Shown: positions 9,982 through 23,499 of the stretch, piece after piece
How the letters are laid out: the number at the start of each line of letters is the position of its first letter
Position numbering within the stretch: the first letter of the stretch is position 1
Source: Spirodela intermedia
Lineage: Eukaryota > Streptophyta > Magnoliopsida > Alismatales > Araceae
Length of the DNA: 64,000 nt
Direction of reading: 5' to 3'
Assembly: GCA_902729315.2 (NCBI GenBank)
Contig: LR746273.1
Coordinates: 4,503,001-4,567,000, forward strand
Made by a program: the position numbers and the translations under genes
The notes under the pieces: model-generated
The model's input: only the letters and a program-made list of their open reading frames with translations
Databases searched by the model: none
What the model was told of the DNA's origin: nothing

Positions 9982-12900
9982 ATGAAACTTTATATAGTTG
10001 CATTACTCGATTTATTGATACTATGTTTTTTGACTCTTCAACTTGAACTGAATTTGATGTTAGCAAGGTGAATCCAAGACTACATACTGAACTTGAGTGG
10101 CATTAAACTAATGGTTTTCTTCTTTTTTATGTTGCAGTTAGTGTTATGACCGGAAAGAAGGAAGGGGACAGAGGGATGGAGTTTCAGTGGCAGAGAAGAA
10201 GAGCGGCGGATGAAGAGCTGACATCTAGCCAACATCAAGCTCAACAAGGTTTGCTAGCCAACAAGTTACAGTGTATAGGATGTATACTTTTGATGCTGTC
10301 TCATTTAGATCTTTGAGTTCATGGAAACTCCTGCAACACACTGGCCAAATATCTGTGCTTATATGTATGGAATGGAAAATTTACAATTTTATTGCTCCCC
10401 AGCCTTACCCAATCTGACCATAGCCCATTTCCCCTGGGTCCCATGCTGTTTTTGCTTCAGCGTATGAAGCGGTAATATGTGCCATATTTAGCTCAAGTTA
10501 AGGTAGATAGGCCTATGTCATACCCGAAGAGCTATTTAAAATGCATAGAGCATAGTTTGACCAGAAATGCTGAGTTGGTCAGACCTGAATGGATGGGGAC
10601 AAGCCCACCCTACTTCCATCCTGTAGTGATTTGTGCCTTCGCTTGCCCTTCTTAACAAGAGAAACATGGCCTGAAGGAACAAGCAGAGGCTTCCTAAAAA
10701 CATTGAAATTGAGATTGGTATTGGGGGGACACCAGCTGAGACGGGGCACATCATATTCCCAAATAAATGATGGATAATCTGGATAAGGTATTCAAGATCC
10801 CTAGTTCACACATAATTTAGTATAATAATGACAACTAATGTATAAGTAAACTTTCAGCATATACGCAAGAAGATTGATTTTTCCAAAGATGAAAACCTAG
10901 TTTATGAACACCACTCATAATAATTTCAGCTCGACTGATATGTTCGATATTACGAAAGTAAGGTTCAACCACATTAGCATGTCTTTGGAGCCTAAATGAT
11001 TTTGAGAATGATAGATTAATATAAGGGCATTGAGAAGAAGAGAGATTCAATTTTTGATTAGAAGTTTGTCCTCTATACAAGAGCCGCATCTGCAACATCA
11101 AAGGGGATTTCATTTCTATAAAAACTTTGGAGTGTAATATCCCAAGTCCAGGAGCTCATTCACAATTTTTATTTGATTAGAAAATCAAGTTATTCAAATA
11201 AAATTTTCTACTTAGACTGACAGTAGAGATGTAAATTCAAAAGAGATTAGTTATTTGATAATAATTTCTTTTTCTAACATAGGGCTATGAATGTAGAAAG
11301 ATTAATAGTGTGCAAATCTGAATTAGAAACCTATAATTTCGTCCATGAAGACCCAACCCCTCTCGGACTGAATATGGCCATCAAAACCTTGTGCTTTTGC
11401 TAAATACACTCTCCCATCACCATATAATTAGATTAGAACCTGATGAAGAGCAATAGTCATAGTAGATGACTAGATTGTTTATTGGATTAAGTTGATAAAG
11501 AGGATGAAACTTTCTCATTCATCAGTGATTATGTGATGTAAAAAACTTAATGATGAATGTTGAATCTTTATACATTCATTGTTGTCTTGATCCAAAATTC
11601 TTCTCCAATAAATAACCTTATATTTTTAGTAATTTTCTTATTTTCTTGGGCCTTCAATGTTTGAAATACCTGTCCAAAAGCTTTGTGTTTTTTGTAGTGT
11701 TTTGAATTCAAGTTCAAACTGGAGTGTCCTAACTTGATGATGAATAATTATATGTGAGGTCCAGATCATCATATTTATTTTCACATTTTATCCACATAAC
11801 ATCTATGTTGTCACCATCAGGATATTCTTTACAGCCCTTACTATTTGATCCATTCCTTATTCTCAGGCTATTTAATGTACATGATAATTTGAATAACCTT
11901 TCTAATATCATGTAAAAAAGAGATAGAATAGATAAATATCTTAATACTGTGGTTAGGACATCATATATAATTATTAAAAAAAATCCACTTTCACAAATGT
12001 GTTAGAACTTGTGTTTACTTTTATCATATGACTATATACTTTGCATTTTGTTTATAGAGGTTTACTTAATTGATAGTATTTTATCATTAAACATTTTTGA
12101 CATAGAAAACTACTTAAATCTCAGGGATTAACACATAATATTTTAGTTGTTAGTAATGAAGTCATAATCGATGAACATTAAATTTAGAGATTTTGTTTAC
12201 TACAGGAATTCACCAAGTAGTAAGATGATGTAGTCGAGAGCGAACACGACCAGACTGAGGGAGAGGGCCTAGAGGAGGCCCCACAAGGATCTACAAGGCC
12301 TCCTCCACTCTATGCTTCCCCCATTGCGCCGTCCGTCCCATCCCCCACCTATTTCTCTGCTCCTCTGGCCCCCTTTTGATAGGAGACGTAGTAGAGCCAA
12401 CCTACTTATCACATGCTACAAAGGAATTTCTGGGTCACTCAACTATGCACATCATTCAAAAGGGAAACATCAATCAAAAAGGCTAGATGACATACCTATG
12501 TACAGAAGAGTACGAAATCATCAGAAAGTATAAACCAGGGGATAAATTATTATCATTTAGAAAGACAAGGTCTACTGACTTTTGTAGAGTCATTTTGACT
12601 TTTGCATTGAGACCCGTTCTAATTAAACAGTGAAAAAAAAAATGCACTTCTAAGTCCAACTTTTCTGCCAATAAACTGCTTACATTAGGGTGGAGAGGTG
12701 GGCCCCACATAGTGGAGACCATTGACACATTGTGGACGAAGTTAGACTGTTCTATACCAGCTGCTCTGTACCAGCTGTTGGTGTTGCTGCTGACGATGGG
12801 GTGGTTGCGGCAGGTGCGGCCGATCCTGAGATGGATGCCATTGCCCATGTTTCTGCTGTGCCACTGTGCGCCAAATGCTGTTCTACAAGGGCCCGTCCTC

Positions 12901-15900
12901 CAGCTAGTGGTTACAGAGGACAGCCCCTGACCTTGATACAGTAGAATCCTCTCATTCTGCTGAAGCATAATCCTCTGCACGGCCTTTTTAATAATCTCCG
13001 CCGGCCTTCAATCCTCCTCCCTCAGCCCAACTTCTTCTCAATCTTTAATACTCCGCTGCTTCCTCTATTCTCCTTCTCCAAGTGAGGAGAAGGAGATTCA
13101 CCTTCCTTAGTTCTCCGACTACTACTTCCCCTGCCGTCCCCCACCATGTGAGGAGAGAAAGACTCGCTTTCCTCCAAGAGGCCATGCCATTGCTGAATGG
13201 CGTGGCTCTCATTGTTGGACACGCGGACAAATCCATCCTACAGCATTAGCGCCTCGCGGTTTCTAACTAATGGACCATGTAGGGCTCCAATGTAGGCATC
13301 TGGGCCGGCTGTAAACATGGGCCGTGATTCTCATTTTTTGGTGCCTGACCGTTGAGCTTTGCGACGTGTTCTAATGATAATACTCTAGGGATTGACAGCT
13401 ATGATCGATGGGACTGTCGCGTCAATATGGTGCTACATACTTTTGGGCATTCATCTCACCATTGTGGCCACAAAGATAATTCTTTCATTGAGAAAAAAAT
13501 AGCCAGACACAGATGATTTTCTTCTAATTTTATAATTCCAAGAAAAGATTCCATTAAAATAATTAAATTACTTGTGACCACTCTTCATATTTTGGCCTTG
13601 GAAGTCAAACTAACTTATGATGAAAAATTGATACAAGTGTAAGCAGGTAATATTAGAATAATTAAACTGTTTTTTAAATAATTAAATCATAAAAATTGAG
13701 AAGAGAGTTTGAACTAAGAGAAACTAATTTAAAGGTAAGATAATTATTTTATATTATAATCTAAATTGAATATCAACATGGTGCTTGAAATTTCCCAAAT
13801 TGGTTAAAGATTTTCTAACCTGATATATGGAAGTTATTATCTATTTTAGAGTAATTCTATCTACAAGATTATGTGCCCTGTTTTTATACCTGGAGTAGAT
13901 GCATGTGCCAACATACTAAGTCAACACAATGCATCAAGTCCAATGCAAAAGTACAAAAGAGACAAAAATGACGATAATGAGACAATCCATGGATCATATC
14001 ACAATCTTGAGAGAACTCAATTTTTTATATTATTAAATCAGTATCGAAAAATTCTGAATTGGAAATAAAATTCAGAAAGTATAAAAGGAATGGCTTTAAA
14101 GTAGCATACGCCTAGTAATAAACTTTTGGTGTTAAGCTGTACTTGAAAAAGTCAATGCCTGATTATGCGATCTATGAATCCCCATAGGACAAGCTATCGT
14201 CCTAGAAAAGTTTCTATGCCACTTTCAACTATGACTTGTATATTTTATAACAATAAAAGATCGTTACATTAATATCCCAAAAAAATTAACTGTGGATAGT
14301 GTTTATAAATATTTTAATAGATGACAGGAGGTGGAACCGTGAGTCAGTTGACGTCAGGCCTGAATAATTTATTTGCGTGAACCTACCACAAATTGTTTAT
14401 TCTTCAAGAAATGGGTCGGATGAAACATTGCCCTTTAGACTTAAGCCGTCAGAAGACTTCGAGGGAAAGAGTGAGAGTCGCGTAAAGACCACCGTGCTCC
14501 CCTTGATTTACTCAGATTTTACGAAAAACATGGGACCCAACAAGGAATGGGCAGAGCAGCTCCACTTGGCGTCTTGATGTTACATGAAAAAAATATAACA
14601 AATATTAAAAACTACTAATTTTTCAATATTATTTCGAATGACGACGTAAGTCAGACGAATAGGCAGGGTTGCCATCGCCGTTAGACATGATAACGTTGAC
14701 TTTACATCTTAACCACTCACTGAAGGGCTTTCATTCGCGAGGAGTAGTTAACATGGGAAATGGCAAGTCTGAAGCTTGGCTAAGACGTAACTGCCGGAGG
14801 AGCCGAGACTGGCTCCGTTGAGTCGTCGATGGGAAATGGTAAGTCTGAAGCTTGGCTGTTCTATTGTCCTATGGTTACGCCCACCCGCCCTGCTCGCTGG
14901 TCATTTTCACCGAGACACGATCTGAGGCCCGCCCTGAACGTTGTTCGGGCTGGGTCTTGGATCGGGTACGGTCTGGCCCGTATGTACGACCTATTCTGGT
15001 ATGATTTATTTGTTCCCATGAGAAAATAATTCCTATTTTGGTATCTCAATGGCGAGTGCTCTGTGTGATCATGTTGCCCTTATAGTGGCCGGCCAGTTGT
15101 TTCAGGACCTCTACACTGCCTCATGTGTGACAACACAGACCCTAGGTAGATTCATCTGTCTTCTCTGATTATGAGTGCGAAAATGGGGATTTGCATCATT
15201 TCTCAAATGGAACAAAAATCATTCCAAGTGAACCAAAGGAATCCCATATGGAACTTCGTCAAATTCCAATTACCTGACTGGTTGAAGAGGTGTAGCATTG
15301 TCAACAAGGGCTGACTGCAGTCAGGATGTGCTAAGGTGTTCATTGTCTCCTGAAAAGCGGAAAAGTGACTATTGGTGGTACTTCCCACTTTAAAGACTGG
15401 TCAATAGGATGCAAGCAATTTTAACCATACTCATTAAATGACAGAAATTCCCTATGTTTGCTTTTACTGATAAATTATCTATTCCTCGGTAATCAAAGCC
15501 CAAGGATCTATGAGCTCACGCTGGACTAACCGAGCAGATCAATAATTCTGTATTTTCATGTTCTCTCCCAAAAGTTGATTTGCGCAAGTATTTCATAGTT
15601 ATAATGATTACAAAGACCGAATCCTTTTGCCATTCAGTGCAAAAGGAACTTTCTCAATTCATTAATTCGTTGGTAGATATTCAACTTATGGAAACATTAT
15701 TTTGTTCCTGGGATTTTAGTTATGCCCACGATAAATTTCTTAGTTCATTGTTTAAAAATGGGTTGCCTGGGGTTTGCTTTTCTTTAGGGCTTGAAGGTTC
15801 CTGCACCTGCTCCTGTCCTTCTCCCCCAAACCTGTCATCTCTTCTTTGTTGAACTGTTAGACACGACAGTTCAAACAGGACCGTGACTAGGTACATATTT

Positions 15901-16698
15901 TGGAGGTGTGCTTTGTGATGGTAACACCCTGGAAAGAAAATATATCAGACTACTACTTTCGGAGAGGACAAGGTTACACTGAGAGTCTGAAGCCTTTATC
16001 GTGTGTACGGCAAACGGCTTTGATACTGATCTAGTCCCTTTTCTGAGGCCCATTGTAACCTGGACCTAATCCTATCAGCGTTCAATTTATAAGTTTGTTC
16101 TTTGTTAGGTAATATAGTTCGACGATTATTACCAAAGTTACGAACATTGTGAAGAAATGCCATTTGTAATTGAAAGGGCCTAGAAAAAGCTTCATACTTG
16201 AACATAAAAAGCTGTGCAACAGTCGCAAAAAGATAGAGTTTCTGGTAAACAATGAGTTCCATTGAGGGAAATAAAGCTTATATTTTTCTTTTAATGAGCG
16301 TCTTAATTGGATGATTTTGAAAACGCAGAAATGCAACTAGCGTGTATATGGTCTTGTAGCTGTGTTTCTATACTAACAACATTAACTAGTGGGTAATCAT
16401 GTTTTTTAAAATTCTTGGGGAAGTTTTGCTAGTTTAGCTATTTTAGTCGGGAACACTCATATGGATGTTTTACTAATATTGTATTAGCTTAAAATAACAA
16501 AAGATGATAACTTTCTGTTGCATACAGTGAGGGATATGCATCATAGCATTTATGAATGATGTAATGGTGATATATCTTTTTTTAGTTGGGTTCGTAAGAT
16601 GGGAAGAAAATATTATTCTAACAAATCGTTACCTTTACTCTATATCACTATTGTTAACGTGGCGTTTTATTTGGATTCTTGTTCTGCTGGCTTTTTAG
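9982..16698. other. Intergenic tract with unidentified open frames
   Basis: No recognisable gene. A segment at 10141-10249 is bounded by a GCAG and a GTTTGC, so it could be an exon, but its translation matches nothing I know. Minus-strand frames at 12483-12980 and 13022-13222 are open. The latter contains two similar peptide blocks (SESFSPHMVGDGRGSS and GESPSPHLEKENRGSS), suggesting an internal duplication of about 60 nt; neither is assigned. 15400-16600 is AT-rich with no motif seen. Confidence 0.45.
14752..14857. repeat. Short direct repeat, 28 bp, 76 bp apart
   Basis: ATGGGAAATGG.AAGTCTGAAGCTTGGCT occurs at about 14753-14781 and 14829-14857 with a single internal mismatch (C/T). It is probably a local duplication; no function is evident. 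Confidence 0.8.
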
Positions 16699-16845
16699 GT
16701 GACACAAAGTTAAGTGACTCCATCAAAGGACAAACATCCATGGGTGTTCATGCTGACATTCGTGAAGATAAGGCCTCCACAACTCGTGAATTTCTGCATG
16801 CTCTTAGGGAGCAAGCTACTTGGAAGCAAATGAATTATCCTAGAG
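16699..16845 (+). other. Isolated exon-like segment, 147 nt, product not recognised
   Basis: The segment starts after CTTTTTAG and ends before GTATGT. It is open in the frame set by phase 1 at both ends. It encodes a hydrophilic, exon-like 49-residue piece with blocks SIKGQTSMGVHADIREDK and TREFLHALREQATWKQMNY. Composition is higher in GC than its AT-rich surroundings. No neighbouring exon could be identified and I do not recognise the family. It may be a gene remnant, an exon of an unannotated gene, or chance. Confidence 0.3.
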
Positions 16846-17940
16846 GTATGTTCCACAACAACAAACGGATGGATATGCACGGACTGAATCCTGTGAATTC
16901 GATTAGAGTTGACATGAAGCTTCTTCTATATTTCGATGCAAGATATTGGGTCTCTTTAAATTCTTTTAACAAGAAAAATAACTAGACATGCAAGGATGAT
17001 TTTATGCTAGTGGATAAAAACTGGTTGGTACTCTTGGTTAACAATTTTATTTTATGAAATTGTTTATATGGAAATTTTTATGTTCTTTTCATAACTTCTG
17101 TCCAAGAACGCATAAAAATATGATCTCAAATTGGATAGCTGAGCCAATTGGAGCCTGTTGGCATGCTCTATTAGAGCCCCTAAAAATATTTTAAGCTAGA
17201 CAAGTATTTTTTTTTTCCCATTCGTGTTTATTATATTAGAGCCCCTAAAATATATTTTTGTTACCATTCGTGTTTATTATACTTTCTAAGATTTGACCAT
17301 GAGATCTTTGAGCCATATTTTATTCTCGTATCTTAACTGTGCTCGGCCAATGTGAAACCGTTCAGACATGGTCCCTCGCATGAAGGTAGATGATAGGGTT
17401 AGGGTGATCAAGCTCTAAATTAGTCGGAATTGAGCGGTGGTCCGCGTCTTTTAAGCTTGTTTGGTTTCGATCTACATCACTTCCGTTTGACTCTCTCTCT
17501 TACACCCACCATACGCTGAAGGGCTATCAATCGACCGGCGACGTAAGGCCCTAAGTCGGGCAACTTGGAAGCTCCGGCGCATATCTAACGGCATGGCGTC
17601 TTCCATGCCACAAAGCTTCGCCTCAATGATCCGTGCGACCCTGTCCAAGGCCCTCGATAACTTTGACTTGGAAAATAGAATTGAGAGGGAACATGAGGGT
17701 GGCACTCCCCATGAGGGCGACATCCAAACCAACTCTAGAAACTGAGAAACGGGATTAGGAAGATATGAATAGTTGTGCCGTATGCCAAGACGTAACTTGA
17801 CCTCTACTGAGCTGGATGTAGGCGACTTTCTATGTCTGCCATTGACAAATAGAGATGGTGGAGGACTTACCACCCCCCTCGCCCCCGTCTCTGCGCGTAG
17901 AGCTTGTTACGTTTCACCGTCGTAGGGGATGGAAGGAAGA
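16846..17940. other. Flank upstream of the receptor kinase gene
   Basis: AT-rich to about 17330, then GC-richer. A repeated phrase containing TTAGAGCCCCTAAAA...ATTCGTGTTTATTAT occurs at about 17170-17235 and 17236-17280. A minus-strand open frame at 17472-17873 has no recognisable motif. The segment before 17929 should contain the promoter of the receptor kinase, but no clear TATA box was picked out. Confidence 0.4.
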
Positions 17941-20900
17941 ATGAGCTTCCCTCCTTTCAAGCCCTGGAAGGGTTGCCCACAGCCTCCTTGCCCACTCTCC
18001 TTTCTCTTCTTCTGCATCTTCTCGTCATTTGCAGCATGAGTGGTTCAAGCTCAGACTCAGGAAGGTAAGACAGCTCTCTACTCTTATGCTCCCTCCTCCT
18101 TCCTTCTCTCCACTCAAGAATGACCTTCCCTCCTTTCAAGCTGAGATTAGAAAAGTAGTCACTTTTGTGAAGCAAGGGCAATCTCGAGGATTGATATGTA
18201 GAACGCATTGCAGGCTTCATAAGTGTCGACTGCGGCTTCGCGGGTGTCTCAGATTATACAGATGCCAACACAGGAGTAAAATACACTGGCGACCGGCAAT
18301 TCATCAACACGGGAGAGAACGAGATCGTTTCTTCGAACGGATTTGCTCGGCGATACGGGACTCTCCGTAGCTTCCCTAACGGGACGCGGAACTGTTATAA
18401 GATGTCCCCGGTACTATCCGGTAGCAAGTACGTTATTCGAGCCGGATTTCTCTACGGCAACTACGACAGCCAGGGTTTCCCCCCCGTCTTCGATCTGCAC
18501 ATCGGGAACAATTTCTGGACTACCGTCACTACTCTATCCGATGATTCTGTCTTCAGCGAGATCATCACGGTGTCGCGGGGGGTTCTCATACAGGTGTGTC
18601 TTGTCAACACGGGAAAGGGCACGCCCTTCATATCGGTGCTCGAGCTGAGGCCCCTTCTCGATTCCATGTATCCTCTCGTAAACACGTCTCAATCCTTGGT
18701 CAACCATTTGCGCTGGAACTATGGAATGGCGAACCAGCTAAGGTGGTTCTACTTTGAAATAACTCGTCACCACTATTTTCTAATCATTTATTTCGATCTC
18801 TGCTTTTTATGCCTGAAATTGTTTTAATTATTTAATCATCAAACATTTTGAAACTCTGTCAAGCCGTTCGATTATCCGCCTGGAAGGCAATGCCAGCTGG
18901 AGACTCTGGATTGGTCAATACGGCACCGAGTTGGAAAGAAGGGTTCTAAGCCCTTGGTAGAGTAGGTGTCAGCGTGACTTGGTCAACCCTTTGGGAGAGG
19001 TTCGTCCGGACCTCTCCTCTCCCCTTTTACCTTTATATTTGGGACTGATTTCAGGTACGAAACCAGTCCCGCCGCCTTGTTAAATTAGTTATTAGAAAGG
19101 GGGACCGGAAGGAGAGTGGGATTGAAAGAGATAAATCAAATCGAGAGACCCTGTTTTTTCTCTGGTGACTGAAATCAGGGTTCTCACGTCTTCTCCCCTC
19201 TTCTGGTGGCTATGGTTTAAGCTTCATTAACTCCATTTACTGCTGTATTTCGATCCTCAGCTATAGTAAATTATCCTCAAGTCTCCTGCTCCTTTCGATC
19301 CTCAACTTTATTAGACCATTTTAAATCCATGGTTTATTCTTCAAACTATTTTTTCATCTCTTTATCATTGTCTCGTCCTTCTTTCTTCCGCGGCAATATC
19401 AAGCCACATTGGAGGCCCTTTACCACCCAGAAAACTAGTCACTAGTGCGTCTGCCTACGACACTGGCATTCTATCTTCCCAACAGTTGACTTTTATGCTA
19501 AGTGCCTTCAATATCTAATGAAGCAAGCCTATGGGCTTAGTCGGCTCAGCATAACCCATCGGTGCCACAAATAAATGGGACAACCTTCTTGGGCAATAAT
19601 CTGATGTGCAGACACATGATGACAAATAGAAATGACGACGCATTTTCTTCTCTCGAAGGTATCCATATGACCCTTTCGACCGCCTGTGGGATGGTGTCGC
19701 CAACAATTTCTTTACATTGAACACCTCCAGCGAAGTTATGGCAAAAGAAGGAGATGCCTTCCAGGTGCCCTCACTCGTTTTAAGATCGGCCGTCTCCGAA
19801 TCACGCACCAACTATCATCTAGATACCTGGCTAAAAATTGGAACCTTCGGCGACAAGATATACATCGTCATGCATTTCGCAGAGCTCCAGAAGCTCAACT
19901 CAGCCAATGAGTCAAGAAGATTGAATATCTATGGGAAAGATGGTACGGTTTTGTTGTTCCCGGAGTACAGCCCTCCTTACTTAACGGTAGATCATAAAGA
20001 GATTGTCACTGATGAGCTTCCGAGGTCAAGATTTTACAACATCTCTATCAAATCCACAAGGTCGTCCACTTACTCTTACATCATCAATGCCTTTGAAAGT
20101 TTTATAGTGAGGTCAATGAACGAGTCGCAAACTGATGATCGTGATGGTAAGGCACCATCTGGCTGCCCCTTTTCCCTCGCTTATTTTACATTCGCTATAT
20201 GTTTTTTGTCACGCGCACTACCATTTTATCCGGTTCTACTTTATTGGTACACACAGAATTACAATTTCGGCAACTTTACGGGTTCCATGTGCTGAAATTT
20301 TGCCGAGTGCTGCTGTCTCATTGCCCGTTATTATGTTGCATTCTAAATATGTCTGTTCACGTATGTCAAAACATTTGACATGATGTGTACGTTGTGTACT
20401 AGTTGCGGCCATTGAGGACATAAAAAGCGCATTAAGATTGGTGAAAAATTGGGAGGGCGATCCATGTTCTCCAAAAGAATATATTTGGGAGGGAGTCAAT
20501 TGCGCCAACTCTGAAGACTCTACATCCCTCCGGATCATTTCTCTGTGAGTGCAGTTCATAAATATGCAAACATGTGGAAGAAAAAATAGGAGAGAAATGG
20601 TAGAAGCTTATAGATAGATTCATGATTGATCAGATGGTTAATAATTCGCATCATGCAGGAACTTATCATCGAGTGGCTTACAAGGCCAAATTCCTAGTTC
20701 GATTGGTAACCTGACAGCTCTTACAATGTTGTAAGTATTTGCTTGTGAATGAGAACATATAATCAAACCCTTTCTCCATATTTATATAACATACTTGACA
20801 TATAAGTCCTAAAGAAGCTATAAATAATCGTATCAATTTGTCTTTCTTTGTTCACTAGTCATGTAAGGTAAATTGTAAAAATTAATGAAACTTACCCACT

Positions 20901-23222
20901 TTCAGAGATTTGTCAGATAACAATTTGACAGGACCGATACCTGATATTTTTGGAGAGTTATCATCTCTTCGATTCATGTAAGTTTTATCCTCAACCTTAT
21001 CCAGTAATTGATAACCACTTTGGCTTCTCTTAGAAAAAAGGTCTATTTGATCTTGTAGAAATTTGTCTGGAAGTGAAGCCCTTGGTGTCATTCCTCAAAA
21101 CCTTTGTAAAAAGATATCTAAAGGTGCTCTTTCCTTAAGGTTAGTAAAATCACCAGCCAATGAAGTTCATTGCGATTAACTTCTAGTAGCTTAATATACA
21201 AAACTAGTAAATAATGAAGTATAATTATTGTCTTTTTATTTTTACAAGTATTGTCTATGATAAAAATGTCATATAGGTCATGTAAAATGAACATGATGAC
21301 TGGAGATTCTAATGACATAAAAGTGAAAATATTATAATACATTCTAACCTCTCAGTAAAAATATTATAACACTATGGCTATTTTAGGTTTCATGGAATTA
21401 AGCTTGACAATTAAGGTTATTACCAATATGATTTCTTCAAGAATTCTTCTTTCACTAACAATCCTTTTGAATAGCAGTATCACTGGTGGGTTAAAGCAAT
21501 GTGAGAATTCCAATACCAACAATAGTAAGAAGATTATTATTCCTATAACAATAGCAGCATCAGTAGTCATTGGAATGTTGTTTGTTGTGTCATTGTGGAT
21601 AGTCAAAAGGAAGAGAAAAACACAATCTTCTAAAGGTATGTTGAAATCTATTTTTCTTTTGGCATGTAAATGGTTAATAAAAGATCTGATTATTTTAAGT
21701 ATTTACATTATTTTAGGTGTCTCAGATAAACAAAACAAAAGTGGAAGTACAATAGAAGGCAATGTTCAGAAAAGAGAAGGTGTACAATTTACATATGCAG
21801 AGATTACACAAATTACACACAACTTTCAACATGAGATTGGTAAGGGAGGATTCGGGATTGTCTATCTTGGTAGCTTGAAGGACGGAACTATGGTTGCAGT
21901 AAAGGTTCTTTCCTCCTCATCATCACAAGGATCTAAGGAATTTGAAGCAGAGGTAATGAATGGCAATGAACTATTTAGCATATTTATATTATGTAGTACA
22001 TTATTATATGGTCACAAAATATAGCATCAATATTATATAATATACACATGTCTGATAATGAGCTTATCATGTTCTAGGTTCTATTGCTGGCAAGAGTGCA
22101 CCACAAAAACTTGGTCAACTTATTAGGGTATTGTGATGACATGCAACATTTGTCACTTGTATATGAATATATGGATAACGGAACCCTTCGAGATCACCTA
22201 TCAGGTCTTGCTATTCAAAACTTTTGCATCCTCAATTTAGTGAAATAAATTTTCAACCTTTCATAACATGATTATTTCATCATTTATGCATTTGATGCAC
22301 CATTAAGATATAAGACAATTCAAATAGCTTTCATTTGTCTTTTAGGTAAAATTCTAAATGGTGACATTTTAAATTGGAACCAAAGAGTGAATATAGCTCT
22401 TCAAGCTGCACAAGGTACTTTCACCCTTACAAACTTGACTCTACTTTTCAATGAAGACACAAATGAATTCTTACTTTTGTAGTTGAAAAAATATTATAGG
22501 GTTGGATTATCTACATAGTGGATGTACACCACCTATTGTTCATAGAGATATAAAGAGCAACAATATCCTTTTGAATAGAGAGCTTGTTGCAAAGATATCC
22601 GATTTTGGACTGTCAAGATCATTCAACAATGATTATGCTACACATATATCGACTAGGCTAGCTGGTACTCCAGGATATCTTGATCCTGAGTAAGTACTCT
22701 TCTCTATTGTTACTTGTATCTTTTTTGTCAATTTAATACACTTATTTTTTAAATATTGATAAAAATAGTAAGATGTATGAAGAATAAATTTTCCTTTATT
22801 TGTGCAGGTATTACAAAAATTATAGACTAAATGAGAAAAGTGATGTATATAGTTTTGGAATTGTTCTTTTGGAGATTATGACTGGTCAACCACCACATCA
22901 AAATACCATAGAGAAGACACATATTGTGAGATGGGTTCATTCATTAGTTCAGAGTGGTGACATCATCAATATTATTGACTCTAGGTTACAAGGATATTTC
23001 GACATCAATAGGGCATGGAAAATAATAGAAGTAGCAATGTCATGCACATCAACAACTTCAGAGGAAAGGATGACAATGAGTGAAGTTGTAATGGAGTTGA
23101 AGCAATGTTTGAACATAAATGAGCTGCAAATTGAGTTTGAAGACACCAAGTCCTCCATTCAATATTCGAGTGGCACAATTACTTCTGGGTTAAGTACTTC
23201 CAGAGCTCCACTAGCTAGGTAG
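17941..23222 (+). CDS. Malectin-like LRR receptor-like serine/threonine kinase (LRR-I class); stop codon within signal peptide
   Basis: Thirteen GT-AG exons join in phase: 17941-18064, 18214-18742, 19659-20146, 20403-20544, 20659-20730, 20906-20977, 21059-21139, 21475-21635, 21717-21952, 22078-22204, 22346-22414, 22500-22689 and 22808-23222. They total 2706 nt (901 codons). Order: signal peptide ([14 protein letters not shown]); malectin-like domain starting [11 protein letters not shown]; three short LRR exons ([50 protein letters not shown]); a membrane span ([20 protein letters not shown]); and a kinase. The kinase looks competent: GKGGFG loop, VAVKV lysine, [11 protein letters not shown] and GTPGYLDPE. 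An arginine precedes the catalytic Asp, so it is an RD kinase. One TGA at 18037-18039 interrupts the first exon right after the hydrophobic core. The frame resumes as [13 protein letters not shown], the usual junction. So it is either a recent pseudogene or a gene with another first exon. Relatives act in defence or symbiosis signalling. Confidence 0.85.
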
Positions 23223-23499
23223 CTCCTTACAGCTCATGGGTGGGTACTGAACAAGATTTGTGAGACCATGAATGATCAAAATTGAACAAATGGTGTAAAG
23301 ATTGTATCAGACTTTAATTTTAATGTGATATGGATCGTAATCATCTGGAAAACTCTTCCAAAAACATATATTTCTAGACCCAAATGATTTGCAAACATAG
23401 CCCATTTCCCTTGTTTTGCTTTACTTTCATAATTAAAGTAAGTTTTTCATAAATTAGTGAGTGGATAACATAGTAAGATATTTATCAAGAAAGAAAATT

